Assembly (NCBI GenBank): GCA_020636915.1
Contig: JACJWV010000016.1
Coordinates: forward strand, 1-64,000
Direction: 5' to 3'
Length of the DNA: 64,000 nt
DNA from: Nocardioides sp.
GTDB taxonomy: Bacteria; Actinomycetota; Actinomycetes; Propionibacteriales; Nocardioidaceae
Shown: positions 1-8,863 of the stretch, one piece after another
Position numbering within the stretch: the stretch's first letter is position 1
Layout of the letters: each line of letters opens with the position of its first letter
Program-made: the position numbers and the translations under genes
The notes under the pieces: generated by a model
What the model saw: the letters and a program-made list of their open reading frames with translations, nothing else
Told to the model about the DNA's origin: nothing
Database searches by the model: none

Positions 1-96
1 GATGGTGCTCAGACCCCTTTTTCCACAAGGGTTCTGGTCACGATCACGTCACGATCAGCAGGCCGTTGCGGCGGCGCCGGAACAGCCCAGGAAACG

Positions 97-135
97 GTGG
101 AGTCCTTGACGTACCAGGCACGTCACAGACTCCAC
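97..135. repeat. Nested inverted repeat (hairpin)
   Basis: An 8-bp outer stem GTGGAGTC/GACTCCAC encloses a 2x2 internal loop and a 6-bp inner stem TGACGT/ACGTCA with a 7-nt loop. No U-run follows on either strand. It could be a terminator of a gene left of the window, an operator, or the end of a degraded element. Confidence 0.5.
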
Positions 136-271
136 TTTCCCCACGGCGACCGCAGGCCGGGAAGCAGCGCCAGCCCGTGCGGCGCCGTCCCGTCGTTGCT
201 GCCTGTCGGTCGCAACCAGAGACCAGCCCGCAGCATGCCGACACCAGCGCCCCACGCAGGCTGCGGGGGTC

Positions 272-347
272 TCGACAAGCTCGACCACCGGCGACCAGCT
301 CGACCACCGGCGACCAGCTCGATCACCGGCGACAAGCTCGACCAGCG
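272..347. repeat. 19-bp tandem repeat, four copies
   Basis: Four consecutive 19-bp units (272-290, 291-309, 310-328, 329-347) of consensus GCGACCAGCTCGACCACCG differ at only a few positions. The first unit is part of the dispersed element TCTCGACAAGCTCGACCACC that also occurs near 58.81 kb. The array ends 34 bp before the monooxygenase start. Confidence 0.8.
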
Positions 348-381
348 ACGCCCCACCCCCGCCGAGGTCTACGCTCACCCC

Positions 382-1848
382 ATGTACGGCGGTCCGCCCG
401 TGGTGGTCGTCGGGAACGGACCGGTGGGTCAGACGACCGCGCTGCTGCTGGCCCGGTGGGAGATCCCGACCCTGGTCGTCGACGCCCACGAGCGTCGCGA
501 GGTGGTCGGCTCGCGCTCGATCTGCCAGCAGCGGGAGACCCTCGACATCTGGGACTCGGTCGGAGCGGGCAAGGCGATCGCGGACGAGGGCGTGACCTGG
601 CGGGTGGCGCGGACCTACTTCCGCGAGCACGAGCTGTTCCACGTCGAGTTCTCCGACAGCGGCACCAGCCCGTTCCCGCCCTGGGTGAACATCGGGCAGG
701 CGCGCGTCGAGCAGCTGCTCGACGAGCGGATCGCGGCAGCACCACTGGTCGACGTCCGCTGGGACACGAGGGTCACGGCGATCAGGCAGACCGACCACGG
801 GGTCGACGTCGAGACGACGAGGGGCACCGTCGAGACGCCGTACGTCGTCGCGTGCGCCGGCGCCCACGGCGAGGTCGCGCGCGAGGCGGTCGGCGCCACG
901 TTCGACGGTCGCAGCTTCGACGACCTGTTCCTCATCTGCGACATCCGCTGCGACCTGCCCGACCGCGAGCTCGAGCGTCGGTTCCACTTCGACCCCGAGT
1001 GGAATCCCGGCCGCCAGGTGCTCATGCACCCCTGCCCGGACTCGACCTACCGCATCGACTGGCAGGTGCCACCCGACTTCGACCTCGACCAGGAGCAGCG
1101 CGACGGAGGGCTGGAACGGCGGATCCGCCGCATCGTCGGCGACCGCGACCACGAGGTCGTGTGGTGCACGGTCTACCGCTTCCACTCCCGGTGCGCGACC
1201 ACGATGGGTCGCGGACGCGTGCTGCTGGCCGGGGACTGCGCCCACCTGGTGGCACCCTTCGGAGCGCGCGGCCTCAACTCCGGCGTCGCGGATGCGGAGG
1301 CCGCCGCGTGGCGCATCGCCTTCGAGCTGCACGGCTGGGGCAGCGACCTGGTCGCGGCGTACGACGCGGAGCGCCGGGCGGCCGCCCTCGACAACCTGGC
1401 GATCACCACCCGCACCATGGACTTCCTCGTGCCGCAGACCGACGCCGGCTGGGCACGTCGCCGTGACGTGCTCGAGCGGGCGGTCACCGATCCGGGCGCG
1501 CGCGCCGAGATCGACAGCGGGCGGCTCTACGCCCCGTTCCGGTACGGCGACGCCGCCCATCCCGCGGTGGGCGCGATCCTCCCCGACCTGGCCGTCGACG
1601 GCCGCCGGCTGCGCGAGGCGGCCCGGCGCGGGCTGCTCGTGCTGAGCGACCGACCCGTCGACCTGCCCGACATCGGCTGCCGGGTCGGCGTGGCGCCGCA
1701 GGTGGCCGCCGACGACCCCGACGAGGTGTGGCTGGTCCGCCCCGACGCCCACGTCGCCGCGGTGACCACGGCGGAGGGACTGCCCGGCGCGATCCGGGAC
1801 CTGCTCGGCCGGCCCGCTCGGCCGACACCGCCGGCCCAATTCGGTTGA
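382..1848 (+). CDS. FAD-dependent aromatic-ring monooxygenase family protein
   Basis: A 488-residue class A flavoprotein monooxygenase of the MhpA/pentachlorophenol hydroxylase type, expected to hydroxylate an aromatic substrate using NAD(P)H and O2. The N-terminal FAD-binding fingerprint GNGPVG lies at residues 11-16. The second FAD motif, GRVLLAGDCAH followed by PFGARGLNSG, lies near residue 285. The C-terminal region past about 400 resembles the thioredoxin-like tail of this family. The start was set at the ATG directly before the Rossmann strand; the frame is open upstream but enters the 19-bp repeat. The substrate is unknown. The gene is followed after 31 bp by an Eis-like acetyltransferase on the same strand. 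Confidence 0.85.
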   Translation: MYGGPPVVVVGNGPVGQTTALLLARWEIPTLVVDAHERREVVGSRSICQQRETLDIWDSVGAGKAIADEGVTWRVARTYFREHELFHVEFSDSGTSPFPPWVNIGQARVEQLLDERIAAAPLVDVRWDTRVTAIRQTDHGVDVETTRGTVETPYVVACAGAHGEVAREAVGATFDGRSFDDLFLICDIRCDLPDRELERRFHFDPEWNPGRQVLMHPCPDSTYRIDWQVPPDFDLDQEQRDGGLERRIRRIVGDRDHEVVWCTVYRFHSRCATTMGRGRVLLAGDCAHLVAPFGARGLNSGVADAEAAAWRIAFELHGWGSDLVAAYDAERRAAALDNLAITTRTMDFLVPQTDAGWARRRDVLERAVTDPGARAEIDSGRLYAPFRYGDAAHPAVGAILPDLAVDGRRLREAARRGLLVLSDRPVDLPDIGCRVGVAPQVAADDPDEVWLVRPDAHVAAVTTAEGLPGAIRDLLGRPARPTPPAQFG

Positions 1849-1879
1849 GAGCGCCGTCGGGCCCCGGTTGGCTGTCCCC

Positions 1880-3139
1880 ATGACCGACATCCGGGTGGGC
1901 CTGGCCACCGACGCCGCGCGGTACCTGCACACCGACACGCTCGTGTGGTTCCAGGAGTCGCTCTCGGCTCCGGTCGAGACGCAGCTGCTCGGCCTGCCAC
2001 CGGAGCAGCGCTTCGCGGCCGAGGTCGCCGGGGCGGACGCTGCGACGTACCCGGGCGTCTACGGCGTCTTCCCCCTCGAGCTGGCGCTCCCGGGCCCCGG
2101 CGGCGAGCCCCGGCTCGTCCCCTGCGCAGGCCTGACCTGGGTGGGCGTGCACCCCGACCACCGGCGGCGCGGCGTCCTGACCGCGATGCTCCGGCACCAC
2201 TTCGAGCAGGTCCGCGCCGACCCCGCCACCTCGGTGTCGGCGCTGCACGCGAGCGAGCCGGCGATCTACGGCCGCTACGGCTACGGGCTGGCGGCGCTGG
2301 AGCTGGCCGTCCGCCTGTCCCGCGGCGCCACCCTGACCTCGCCGGGCCTCGACGAGGAGGCGGGCACGGTCACGACGCGACTGTCGACCGTGACCGACGC
2401 GGGCGTGCCGCAACGGATGCGCGACTGTCACCGGGCCCACGCCGAGGCCGGGGCCGTCGTCGGTGCGCCCGAGTACTACGAGCGGGTCTGCCAGCAGTTC
2501 CCCGAGTGGCTTCGCGACAAGGAGCCGTGGCGGGTGCTCTTCGCCCAGCGGGACGGCGCTGACGTCGGCTTCGCGATGTTCCGCCGCGAGCAGAAGTGGG
2601 AGGACGCGCGCCCGGCCGGACGGCTCGAGGTCTTCGCGGTCCTCGGCACCCCCGCCGCCCGGCTCGCGCTGCTGCGCCGGCTGGTCGACTTCGACCTGGT
2701 CGGCAGCGTCCGCGTCCGGACCGTCGGCGCGGACGACCCCCTGCTGCACTGGGCGGGCGGTCCACGAGCGACGGCCGGCGTGGAGACCTACGACAACCTG
2801 TGGGTCCGGCTCGTCGACCTGCCCCGTGCGGTCGCCGCCCGCACGTGGTCCGCGGCGTGCGACGTCGTCGTCGACGTCGCCGACCGCCACGCACCGTGGA
2901 ACGAGGGTCGCTGGCGGATCCACGCCGACGCGTCCGGCGCCGCGTCGGCCGAGCGGACCACGGCCGAACCCGACCTCCGCCTCCCGGTCGAGGCGCTGGG
3001 ATCGGCGTACCTCGGCGGCGGCAACCTCGTCGCCCTGGCCCGGGCCGGCCTGGTCGCCGAGGCACGACCCGGAGCCGCCGGCGAGCTGTGGCGGGCGCTG
3101 CGCACCGACGTCGCCCCGGCCGCCGCCGTGGGGTTCTAG
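1880..3139 (+). CDS. Eis-like GNAT N-acetyltransferase
   Basis: A 419-residue protein with the architecture of the mycobacterial Eis family: an N-terminal GNAT domain (acetyl-CoA loop VHPDHRRRGVLTAM near residues 92-107), a second GNAT-like domain, and a C-terminal SCP2-like domain from about residue 300. Family members acetylate amines, including aminoglycosides and lysine side chains; the substrate here is unknown. The ATG at 1880 (MTDIRVG) is preferred to an in-frame TTG 12 bp upstream. Its stop lies 5 bp from the end of the convergent permease gene, leaving no room for a separate terminator. Confidence 0.8.
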   Translation: MTDIRVGLATDAARYLHTDTLVWFQESLSAPVETQLLGLPPEQRFAAEVAGADAATYPGVYGVFPLELALPGPGGEPRLVPCAGLTWVGVHPDHRRRGVLTAMLRHHFEQVRADPATSVSALHASEPAIYGRYGYGLAALELAVRLSRGATLTSPGLDEEAGTVTTRLSTVTDAGVPQRMRDCHRAHAEAGAVVGAPEYYERVCQQFPEWLRDKEPWRVLFAQRDGADVGFAMFRREQKWEDARPAGRLEVFAVLGTPAARLALLRRLVDFDLVGSVRVRTVGADDPLLHWAGGPRATAGVETYDNLWVRLVDLPRAVAARTWSAACDVVVDVADRHAPWNEGRWRIHADASGAASAERTTAEPDLRLPVEALGSAYLGGGNLVALARAGLVAEARPGAAGELWRALRTDVAPAAAVGF

Positions 3140-3144
3140 GGTTT

Positions 3145-4920
3145 CTAGCCCGGCACCATCCAGTCGAGCACCGGCGTCGCCTGCAGGCCGACGATCGCGC
3201 ACATCACGACCAGGAGCACGACGCTCCACAGCAGCACCTTGCGCAGGAGGTCGCCCTCGCGGCCGGCCATGCCGACCGCGGCCGCGGCGATCGCCAGGTT
3301 CTGCGGGCTGACCATCTTGCCGAGCACGCCGCCGGAGGAGTTGGCGGCGGCCATGAGCAGCGGGTCGAGCCCGGCCTGGCTGGCCGTCTGCACCTGCAGG
3401 CCGCCGAAGAGCGCGTTGGAGGAGGTGTCCGAGCCGGTGACCGCGACGCCGATCCACCCCAGGACGGGCGAGATCAGGGCGAAGGCACCGCCGGCGCCGG
3501 CCAGCCAGGCCGCCAACGACGACGTCTGCCCGGACAGGTTCATCACGTAGGCCAGGGCCAGCACCGCCATCACCGTCACGATCGCCGACCGGAGCTCGAC
3601 GTACGTCCGCCCGTAGGTGCGCAGCGCGGTGGCCGGCGACACGCGCAGGATCAGCGCCGTGATGGCGCCGGCGACGATCATCAACGTCCCGGCCGCCGGG
3701 AGCCAGTTCAAGGTGAAGTTCGTCGTCGCGACCGCCTCGCCCGCCGGATTGAGAACCTCCAGGCCGGGCCAGGAGAACAGGTAGGTCCACGGCTCCTTCG
3801 CCAGGGCCTCCTTCACGGCGGTGATGTTGGTGATCGAGAAGATCGCGATGATCACGGCGTACGGCGCGTAGGCGCGCACCACATCGCCGCGCGAGTCGAC
3901 CTGCGGCCGGGTGCCGACCGCGACCCGGACCGAGGCCGGCGCGGACCCGGACGCAGGCCGGGAGCCCCGGCCCGAGGCGGGGCCAGTCGCGGGGCCAGTC
4001 GCGGGGCCAGTCGCGGACCCTGGTGCGGGGCCGGACGCGGGCGCCGGCTCGCCCGGCGCGGACGCGCGGAGCTCCTCCCGCGGCGACCAGACCTGGAGCA
4101 GCAGCACGACCGCCGCGGCCGATACCAGGGACGCCACGATGTCGGCCAGCGCCACGGAGATGTAGTTGGCGGCGACGAACTGCGCGAGCCCGAAGGCGAG
4201 TCCGGCGACCAGGGCGGGCAGCCAGGTTCGCCGCAGCCCGCGGGCGCCGTCGACGACCAGCACCAGGACCAGCGGCACGACGACGGCCAGGATGGGCGTT
4301 TGCCGGCCGACCATCGCGCCGAGGGTGTCGACATCGAGCCGGGGGTCGTCGCTGGCCCCGGAGGTGACGGTGGCGAGCGTGACGATCGGGGTGGCGAGCG
4401 CGCCGAACGCGACCGGTGCAGTGTTGGCGATCAGCGCGACCGCGGCCGCCTTCAGCGGCTCGAACCCGAGCGCCATCATCATCACGACCGTGATCGCGAC
4501 CGGCGTGCCGAAGCCGGCCAGCGCCTCGAGCAGCGCGCCGAAGCAGAAGGCGATGATGATCGCCTGGATCCGCTGGTCGGCACTGACCTTCTCGAAGGAG
4601 CGGCGCAGCACGTCGAAGTGCCCGGACTCCACGGTCAGGTTGTAGACCCAGATCGCGTTGATGACGATCCAGAGGATCGGGAAGAACCCGAACGCGGCGC
4701 CCTCGGTGCCGGCGAGCAGCGCCTGCCCGACGGGCATCCCGAAGAGCACCACGGCGACCAGGATCGCGACGACGAGCGACAGCACGCCCGCCCGCCACGC
4801 CTGGAGCCGCAGGCCGCCGAGGAGCACGAACAGCGTCAACAGCGGGATCGCCCCGCACAACGCACTGAGGGCCAGCGAGTCGCCGACCGCCTGCAGGTCC
4901 TGCTGGAACATGTCGCTCAT
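3145..4920 (-). CDS. lldP: L-lactate/glycolate permease (LctP family)
   Basis: A 591-residue polytopic membrane protein of the LctP family, which imports L-lactate, D-lactate and glycolate with protons. Hydrophobic segments run along the whole length, and family-typical stretches include GALLEALAGFGTPVAI and GSDTSSNALFGGLQV. It is the last gene of the aceB-glcDEF operon, 18 bp after glcF, so glycolate is the likely physiological substrate. Between about residues 295 and 345 there is a Pro/Ala/Gly-rich hydrophilic loop with a perfect 4-residue ATGP repeat that is not typical of the family; the rest of the protein looks intact. Confidence 0.88.
   Translation of the reverse strand: MSDMFQQDLQAVGDSLALSALCGAIPLLTLFVLLGGLRLQAWRAGVLSLVVAILVAVVLFGMPVGQALLAGTEGAAFGFFPILWIVINAIWVYNLTVESGHFDVLRRSFEKVSADQRIQAIIIAFCFGALLEALAGFGTPVAITVVMMMALGFEPLKAAAVALIANTAPVAFGALATPIVTLATVTSGASDDPRLDVDTLGAMVGRQTPILAVVVPLVLVLVVDGARGLRRTWLPALVAGLAFGLAQFVAANYISVALADIVASLVSAAAVVLLLQVWSPREELRASAPGEPAPASGPAPGSATGPATGPATGPASGRGSRPASGSAPASVRVAVGTRPQVDSRGDVVRAYAPYAVIIAIFSITNITAVKEALAKEPWTYLFSWPGLEVLNPAGEAVATTNFTLNWLPAAGTLMIVAGAITALILRVSPATALRTYGRTYVELRSAIVTVMAVLALAYVMNLSGQTSSLAAWLAGAGGAFALISPVLGWIGVAVTGSDTSSNALFGGLQVQTASQAGLDPLLMAAANSSGGVLGKMVSPQNLAIAAAAVGMAGREGDLLRKVLLWSVVLLVVMCAIVGLQATPVLDWMVPG
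3979..4014. repeat. Perfect 12-bp tandem repeat (x3) inside permease gene
   Basis: Three identical copies of GGGGCCAGTCGC (3979-3990, 3991-4002, 4003-4014) encode ATGP tetrapeptides in a hydrophilic loop of the permease. Because 12 is a multiple of 3, slippage would change loop length without a frameshift. Confidence 0.9.
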
Positions 4921-4938
4921 CTCCCGAGATGGGTGGAT

Positions 4939-6252
4939 CTAGATAGGACGCCCCCGGAGGGACGCGTCGAGGACCTCGACCGTGTGGGCGAGCTTGAGGG
5001 GTGCGGCGCCGTCGGACCGGCCGAGGCGCTCGAGGGCGGTCGCCACCTGCATCAGGCAGCCCGGATTGGCCGTCACCAGCAGGTCGGCGCCGGTGGCCAG
5101 GATGTTGCGGGCCTTGCGGTCGCCGAGCTCGCGGGCGGGCTCGGGATGCAGGACGTTGTAGATGCCCGCCGACCCGCAGCACAGCTCCGCCTCGGCGACC
5201 TCACGCAGCTCGAGGCCGGGGATGCCCTCGAGCAGCCGCCGGGGCGCCACCCGGACGCCCTGGGCGTGACCGAGGTGGCAGGCGTCGTGGTAGGCGACGG
5301 TCACCTCGAGCGGGTGCCGCTCGGCGACCGGACCCAGCTCGTCGAGCACCTCGCTGATGTCGCGCACCTTGTCCTCGAACGCCCGGGCCCGCGCGGCGAA
5401 CCCGGGGTCGTCGGCCAGCAGCGCGGCGTACTCCTTCATCGTCGACCCACAGCCGGCCGAGTTCACCACGACCCGCTCGACCCCGGTGCTCTCGAAGACC
5501 TCGATCAGCCGGCGCGCGTAGCGCCGTGCCTCGTCGGCGCGGCCGTTGTGGGCGGAGAGCGCGCCACAGCAACCCTGCCCGGGCGGTACGACGACGTCGC
5601 ACCCCTCGGCCTGCAGCACCCGCGCGGTCGCGGCGTTGACGCCGGGGAAGAAGGCGCCCTGGACGCACCCGGTCAGCATCCCCACGACCATCCGCTGGGG
5701 ACCGTGCGCAGGCAGCCGCTCGGCCAGCGGCTCGACCTTGGACAGGCGGGGTGCGAGCCGCTCCATCGCCGCCAGCGACGGCGCGACCCGCTCGAGCAGC
5801 CCGGTGCGGCGCAACGCCCGGTCGAGTCCCACGCGCTGCACCCCGCGCAACGGCCCGAGGAGCATCCGCAGGCGCCGCGGGTGCGGGAAGAGCGCGAAGA
5901 CGAGGCCGCGCAGCGCCCGGTCGGGCGCGGAGCGGCGGTGGACCCGCTCGACCTCGGCGCGGGTGTCCTCGATCAGCCGGTCGTACTGCACGCCGGAGGG
6001 GCAGGCCGTCACGCACGCCATGCACCCCAGACAGGCGTCCCAGTGGCCGACCATCGCGTCGGTCAGCGGCTCCCCGTCCTCGACCTGCTGCATCAGCTGG
6101 ATCCGCCCGCGCGGGCTGTCCATCTCCTCGCCCCACAGGACGTAGGTCGGGCAGCTCGGCAGGCAGAACCCGCAGTGCACGCAGTCGTCGAGGAGCTCCG
6201 CCCTGGACTCGGCCTCCGCCTCGTGCCCCACCCTGGACTCAGCCTCGGTCAT
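4939..6252 (-). CDS. glcF: Glycolate oxidase iron-sulfur subunit
   Basis: A 437-residue electron-transfer subunit of glycolate oxidase. Two 4Fe-4S ferredoxin-type clusters are visible: C24-x2-C27-x2-C30-x3-C34 and C74-x2-C77-x2-C80-x3-C84. The C-terminal half carries two CCG domains (GQGCCGAL and ELCCGSAG). It passes electrons from the flavin subunits to the membrane quinone pool. The ATG overlaps the glcE stop by one base (TGATG), which indicates translational coupling. An extra acidic stretch of about 20 residues precedes the first cluster. Stop to permease start is 18 bp. Confidence 0.93.
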   Translation of the reverse strand: MTEAESRVGHEAEAESRAELLDDCVHCGFCLPSCPTYVLWGEEMDSPRGRIQLMQQVEDGEPLTDAMVGHWDACLGCMACVTACPSGVQYDRLIEDTRAEVERVHRRSAPDRALRGLVFALFPHPRRLRMLLGPLRGVQRVGLDRALRRTGLLERVAPSLAAMERLAPRLSKVEPLAERLPAHGPQRMVVGMLTGCVQGAFFPGVNAATARVLQAEGCDVVVPPGQGCCGALSAHNGRADEARRYARRLIEVFESTGVERVVVNSAGCGSTMKEYAALLADDPGFAARARAFEDKVRDISEVLDELGPVAERHPLEVTVAYHDACHLGHAQGVRVAPRRLLEGIPGLELREVAEAELCCGSAGIYNVLHPEPARELGDRKARNILATGADLLVTANPGCLMQVATALERLGRSDGAAPLKLAHTVEVLDASLRGRPI

Positions 6253-7400
6253 CAGATCCCTCCCACGAAGCGGCCCGGCGCGAGCCGGTGGTCCGGGTCG
6301 AACTGGTCCTTGACGCGCCGCATCAGGTCCAGCCCCGGCACGGGTCCCCACACGTCGACGGCCTGCTGGACCTCGGGCGGTGCCTCGACGACCACGACCG
6401 TGCCGCCGTGGCGCGCGGCCACGGCCCGCAGCCGGGCCAGCGCGTCGGGTACGGCGGCAGGGTCGGCCACGGCGGCGTGCACCACCCCGACGCCGGCGGA
6501 CCCCCGGACCCGGGCGCCGACCTCGTCCGCGACGACGAGCACGTCGTGCAGGCCGGACAGGGCGAACGTGACCTTGAGCCCGGTCTCCCCCGGCGTCCAG
6601 GGGTAGCGACCCCAGCCGGCGGGCGCGGCCTCGGTCACGGCGGCCTCGTCGCCCCCGAGCAGGCCCCGCACGGCGCGCACCCGGGCGTCGACGCCGTCGG
6701 CCCGGCCGCCGAGGAGCACCGACACCGTGCGGCCGTCGAGCTCGACCGCCCACGGGACGGCCTGCGAGTGGACGACCGCGTGGGTGAGCTCGTGCGCCCG
6801 GAGCGGGGTGCCGGCGTCGACGGTGACCCACCGGCGTACCTCCGGCAGGGGGTGGAGCCGGAAGTAGGCCTCCGTGACGACGGCCAGGGTGCCGAAGGAG
6901 CCGACGACGAGCTTGCCGAGGTCGTAGCCGGCGACGTTCTTGACCACGCGGCCGCCCGCCTTGGCGACCACGCCGTCGGCGCGCACGACCGTGACGCCGA
7001 TCAGGAGGTCGCGCGCCGTGCCGGTCAGCATCCGGGACGGCCCCGCGGCGTTGGTCGCCAGCGTCCCGCCGACCGTCGCGCCGGGGAGGGTCTCGTCGAG
7101 CGCGAGCCGCTGCCCGGCGGAGCCGACCGCCTCCTGGACGCCGGCGAGCGGCGCGCCGGCCTGCACCTCCACGACGAGGTCGCCGGCCTGGTGGTCGAGC
7201 ACCCGGTCCAGGCCGCTGAGGTCGAGGAGCAGGTCCATCGAGGTCGGCGGCAGGCCCCAGCCCTGCTTGGTGCCGTGCCCCTGCGCCACCACGCTGAGCC
7301 CGCGGGCGGCCGCGTCGCGCATCACCTCGGCGACCTCGGCGGTCGAGGTCGGCCGCGCGACGGTCGCGTGCGCGACCGCGGGGTCGGTCAGGCCGGGCAT
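6252..7400 (-). CDS. glcE: Glycolate oxidase FAD-binding subunit GlcE
   Basis: A 382-residue FAD_binding_4 (PCMH-type) protein, the second flavin subunit of glycolate oxidase. The FAD-binding stretch includes PGATVGGTLATNAAGPSR and GRVVKNVAGYDLGKL. It is shorter than GlcD, as usual for GlcE, and ends in the typical LAPGRFVGGI tail. The ATG shares one base with the glcD stop and the stop shares one base with the glcF start, so all three subunits should be made in step. The two flavoprotein subunits with GlcF form the membrane-associated glycolate:quinone oxidoreductase. Confidence 0.93.
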   Translation of the reverse strand: MPGLTDPAVAHATVARPTSTAEVAEVMRDAAARGLSVVAQGHGTKQGWGLPPTSMDLLLDLSGLDRVLDHQAGDLVVEVQAGAPLAGVQEAVGSAGQRLALDETLPGATVGGTLATNAAGPSRMLTGTARDLLIGVTVVRADGVVAKAGGRVVKNVAGYDLGKLVVGSFGTLAVVTEAYFRLHPLPEVRRWVTVDAGTPLRAHELTHAVVHSQAVPWAVELDGRTVSVLLGGRADGVDARVRAVRGLLGGDEAAVTEAAPAGWGRYPWTPGETGLKVTFALSGLHDVLVVADEVGARVRGSAGVGVVHAAVADPAAVPDALARLRAVAARHGGTVVVVEAPPEVQQAVDVWGPVPGLDLMRRVKDQFDPDHRLAPGRFVGGI

Positions 7401-8863
7401 CAGAAGGCCTCCGCCAGTCCGGCCGCCTGTGCGGGGTGCACGCCCTTGCGGCGGCCCGGGACCTCGCCGCACAGGCGGGGCGTCGGGAAGATCTTGCCGG
7501 GGTTGGCGATGCCGGCCGGGTCGAAGGCGCAGCGGACCAGCTGCATGGTGTCGAGGTCCTCGTCGGTGAACATCCGCGGCATGTACTTCGCCTTGTCGGT
7601 GCCGACCCCGTGCTCGCCGGTGATCGAGCCGCCGTGGCGGATGCAGAGGTCGAGGATGGCGCCGCTGACCTCCTCGGCGGCTTCGCCCTCCCCGGGCCGG
7701 GACTCGTCGAAGAGCACCAGCGGGTGCAGGTTGCCGTCGCCGGCGTGGAAGACGTTGGCGACCCGGACGCCGGACGAGCCCGACAGCTCGTCGATCGCCC
7801 GGAGCACCTCCGGCAGCGCCGTGCGGGGGATGACGCCGTCCTGGACGATGTAGTCGGGGCTGATCCGGCCGACGGCGGCGAACGCGGACTTGCGGCCCTT
7901 CCAGATCAGCGCACGCTCCGCGGGGTCGGTGGCCAGCCGCTGCTCGAAGGACCCCGCCTCCCGGCACAGCCGCTCGACCTCGTCGTACTCGGCGGCGACC
8001 TCGGCGGCCGGGCCGTCGAGCTCGATGACGAGCACGGCCCCGGCGCCGTCGGGGTAGTCGCAGTGCACCGCCTCCTCCGCGGCCTCGATCGCGAGCGCGT
8101 CCATCATCTCGATCGCGGCGGGGACGATCCCGGCGGCGATGATCGCCGAGACGGCGGCGCCGGCCGCGTCGGTGGACTCGAAGCCGACCAGGACCGTGCG
8201 CACCTCCTCGGGCAGGCGCACCAGCCGGACCGTGACCGAGGTGACGACGCCGAGGGTCCCCTCCGACCCGACCACGGCGCCCAGCAGGTCGTAGCCCGGG
8301 GCGTCCGGGGCCATGCCCCCCAGGGCGACGACGTCGCCGTCGGCGGTCACGAGCTCGGCGCCGAGCACGTGGTTGGTGGTGAAGCCGTACTTCAGGCAGT
8401 GGGCGCCGCCCGAGTTCTCCGCGACGTTGCCCCCGATCGAGCAGATCTGCTGGCTGGAGGGGTCGGGTGCGTAGTAGTAGCCGTACGGCGTCGCCGCGCG
8501 CGTCACGTCGAGGTTGATCACGCCCGGGTCGACGACCGCGCGCTGGTCGTCGGGACGCAGCTCGGTGATCGAGCGCATCCGGGACGTCACGACCAGCACG
8601 CCCTCGGCGTGCGGGAGGGCGCCGCCCGACAGGCCGGTGCCCGACCCCCGCGCGACGAACGGGACGCCGTGCTCGGCGCAGGCGCGCACCACCGCCGCGA
8701 GCTGGGCGGCGTCCTCCGGGATCACCACGAGGGCGGGCACGACCCGGTAGTGGGTGAGCCCGTCGCACTCGTAGGTGCGCAGACGCGCACGGTCGTCGAT
8801 GACCGCGTCCGGGGGCAGCAGCGCCCGGGCGCGGTCGGCGACGGCCCGCACGCCCGGTGTCAC
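7400..8863 (-). CDS. glcD: Glycolate oxidase FAD-linked subunit GlcD
   Basis: A 487-residue flavoprotein, close to the usual GlcD length, that oxidises glycolate (and often D-lactate) to the 2-oxoacid. It has the PCMH FAD fold (PFVARGSGTGLSGGALP; CSIGGNVAENSGG; VVGSEGTLGVVT) followed by the FAD-oxidase C-terminal cap with HAGDGNLHPL and GSITGEHGVG. The start is a GTG whose bases overlap the malate synthase stop (GTGA, 4 nt); no ATG gives a better N-terminus. Position between aceB and glcE supports direct channelling of glyoxylate into malate. Confidence 0.93.
   Translation of the reverse strand: MTPGVRAVADRARALLPPDAVIDDRARLRTYECDGLTHYRVVPALVVIPEDAAQLAAVVRACAEHGVPFVARGSGTGLSGGALPHAEGVLVVTSRMRSITELRPDDQRAVVDPGVINLDVTRAATPYGYYYAPDPSSQQICSIGGNVAENSGGAHCLKYGFTTNHVLGAELVTADGDVVALGGMAPDAPGYDLLGAVVGSEGTLGVVTSVTVRLVRLPEEVRTVLVGFESTDAAGAAVSAIIAAGIVPAAIEMMDALAIEAAEEAVHCDYPDGAGAVLVIELDGPAAEVAAEYDEVERLCREAGSFEQRLATDPAERALIWKGRKSAFAAVGRISPDYIVQDGVIPRTALPEVLRAIDELSGSSGVRVANVFHAGDGNLHPLVLFDESRPGEGEAAEEVSGAILDLCIRHGGSITGEHGVGTDKAKYMPRMFTDEDLDTMQLVRCAFDPAGIANPGKIFPTPRLCGEVPGRRKGVHPAQAAGLAEAF

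Larger units (their letters stand above)
1..381. other. Intergenic stretch with no convincing gene
   Basis: I see no protein with recognisable family features before the monooxygenase start at 382. The stretch holds a nested hairpin (97-135) and a 19-bp tandem repeat (272-347). A minus-strand open frame at 44-307 has no Shine-Dalgarno sequence and no recognisable motif and is treated as chance. A promoter for the downstream gene probably lies here but no clear -35/-10 pair stands out. Confidence 0.5.

Noticed and set aside
44..307. Minus-strand 87-aa frame at the window start
   Set aside because: It has no ribosome-binding site or motif and its composition matches the repeat-containing background.
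1484..5182. Very long open frame on the minus strand
   Set aside because: It overlaps the monooxygenase, the Eis-like gene and the permease. Its translation is Arg/Gly/Pro-rich without family features, which is typical of antisense frames in very high-GC DNA.
2596..6606. Long plus-strand open frame across the permease and glcF region
   Set aside because: It is antisense to two well-supported genes and has no recognisable domain, so it is a GC-driven shadow.
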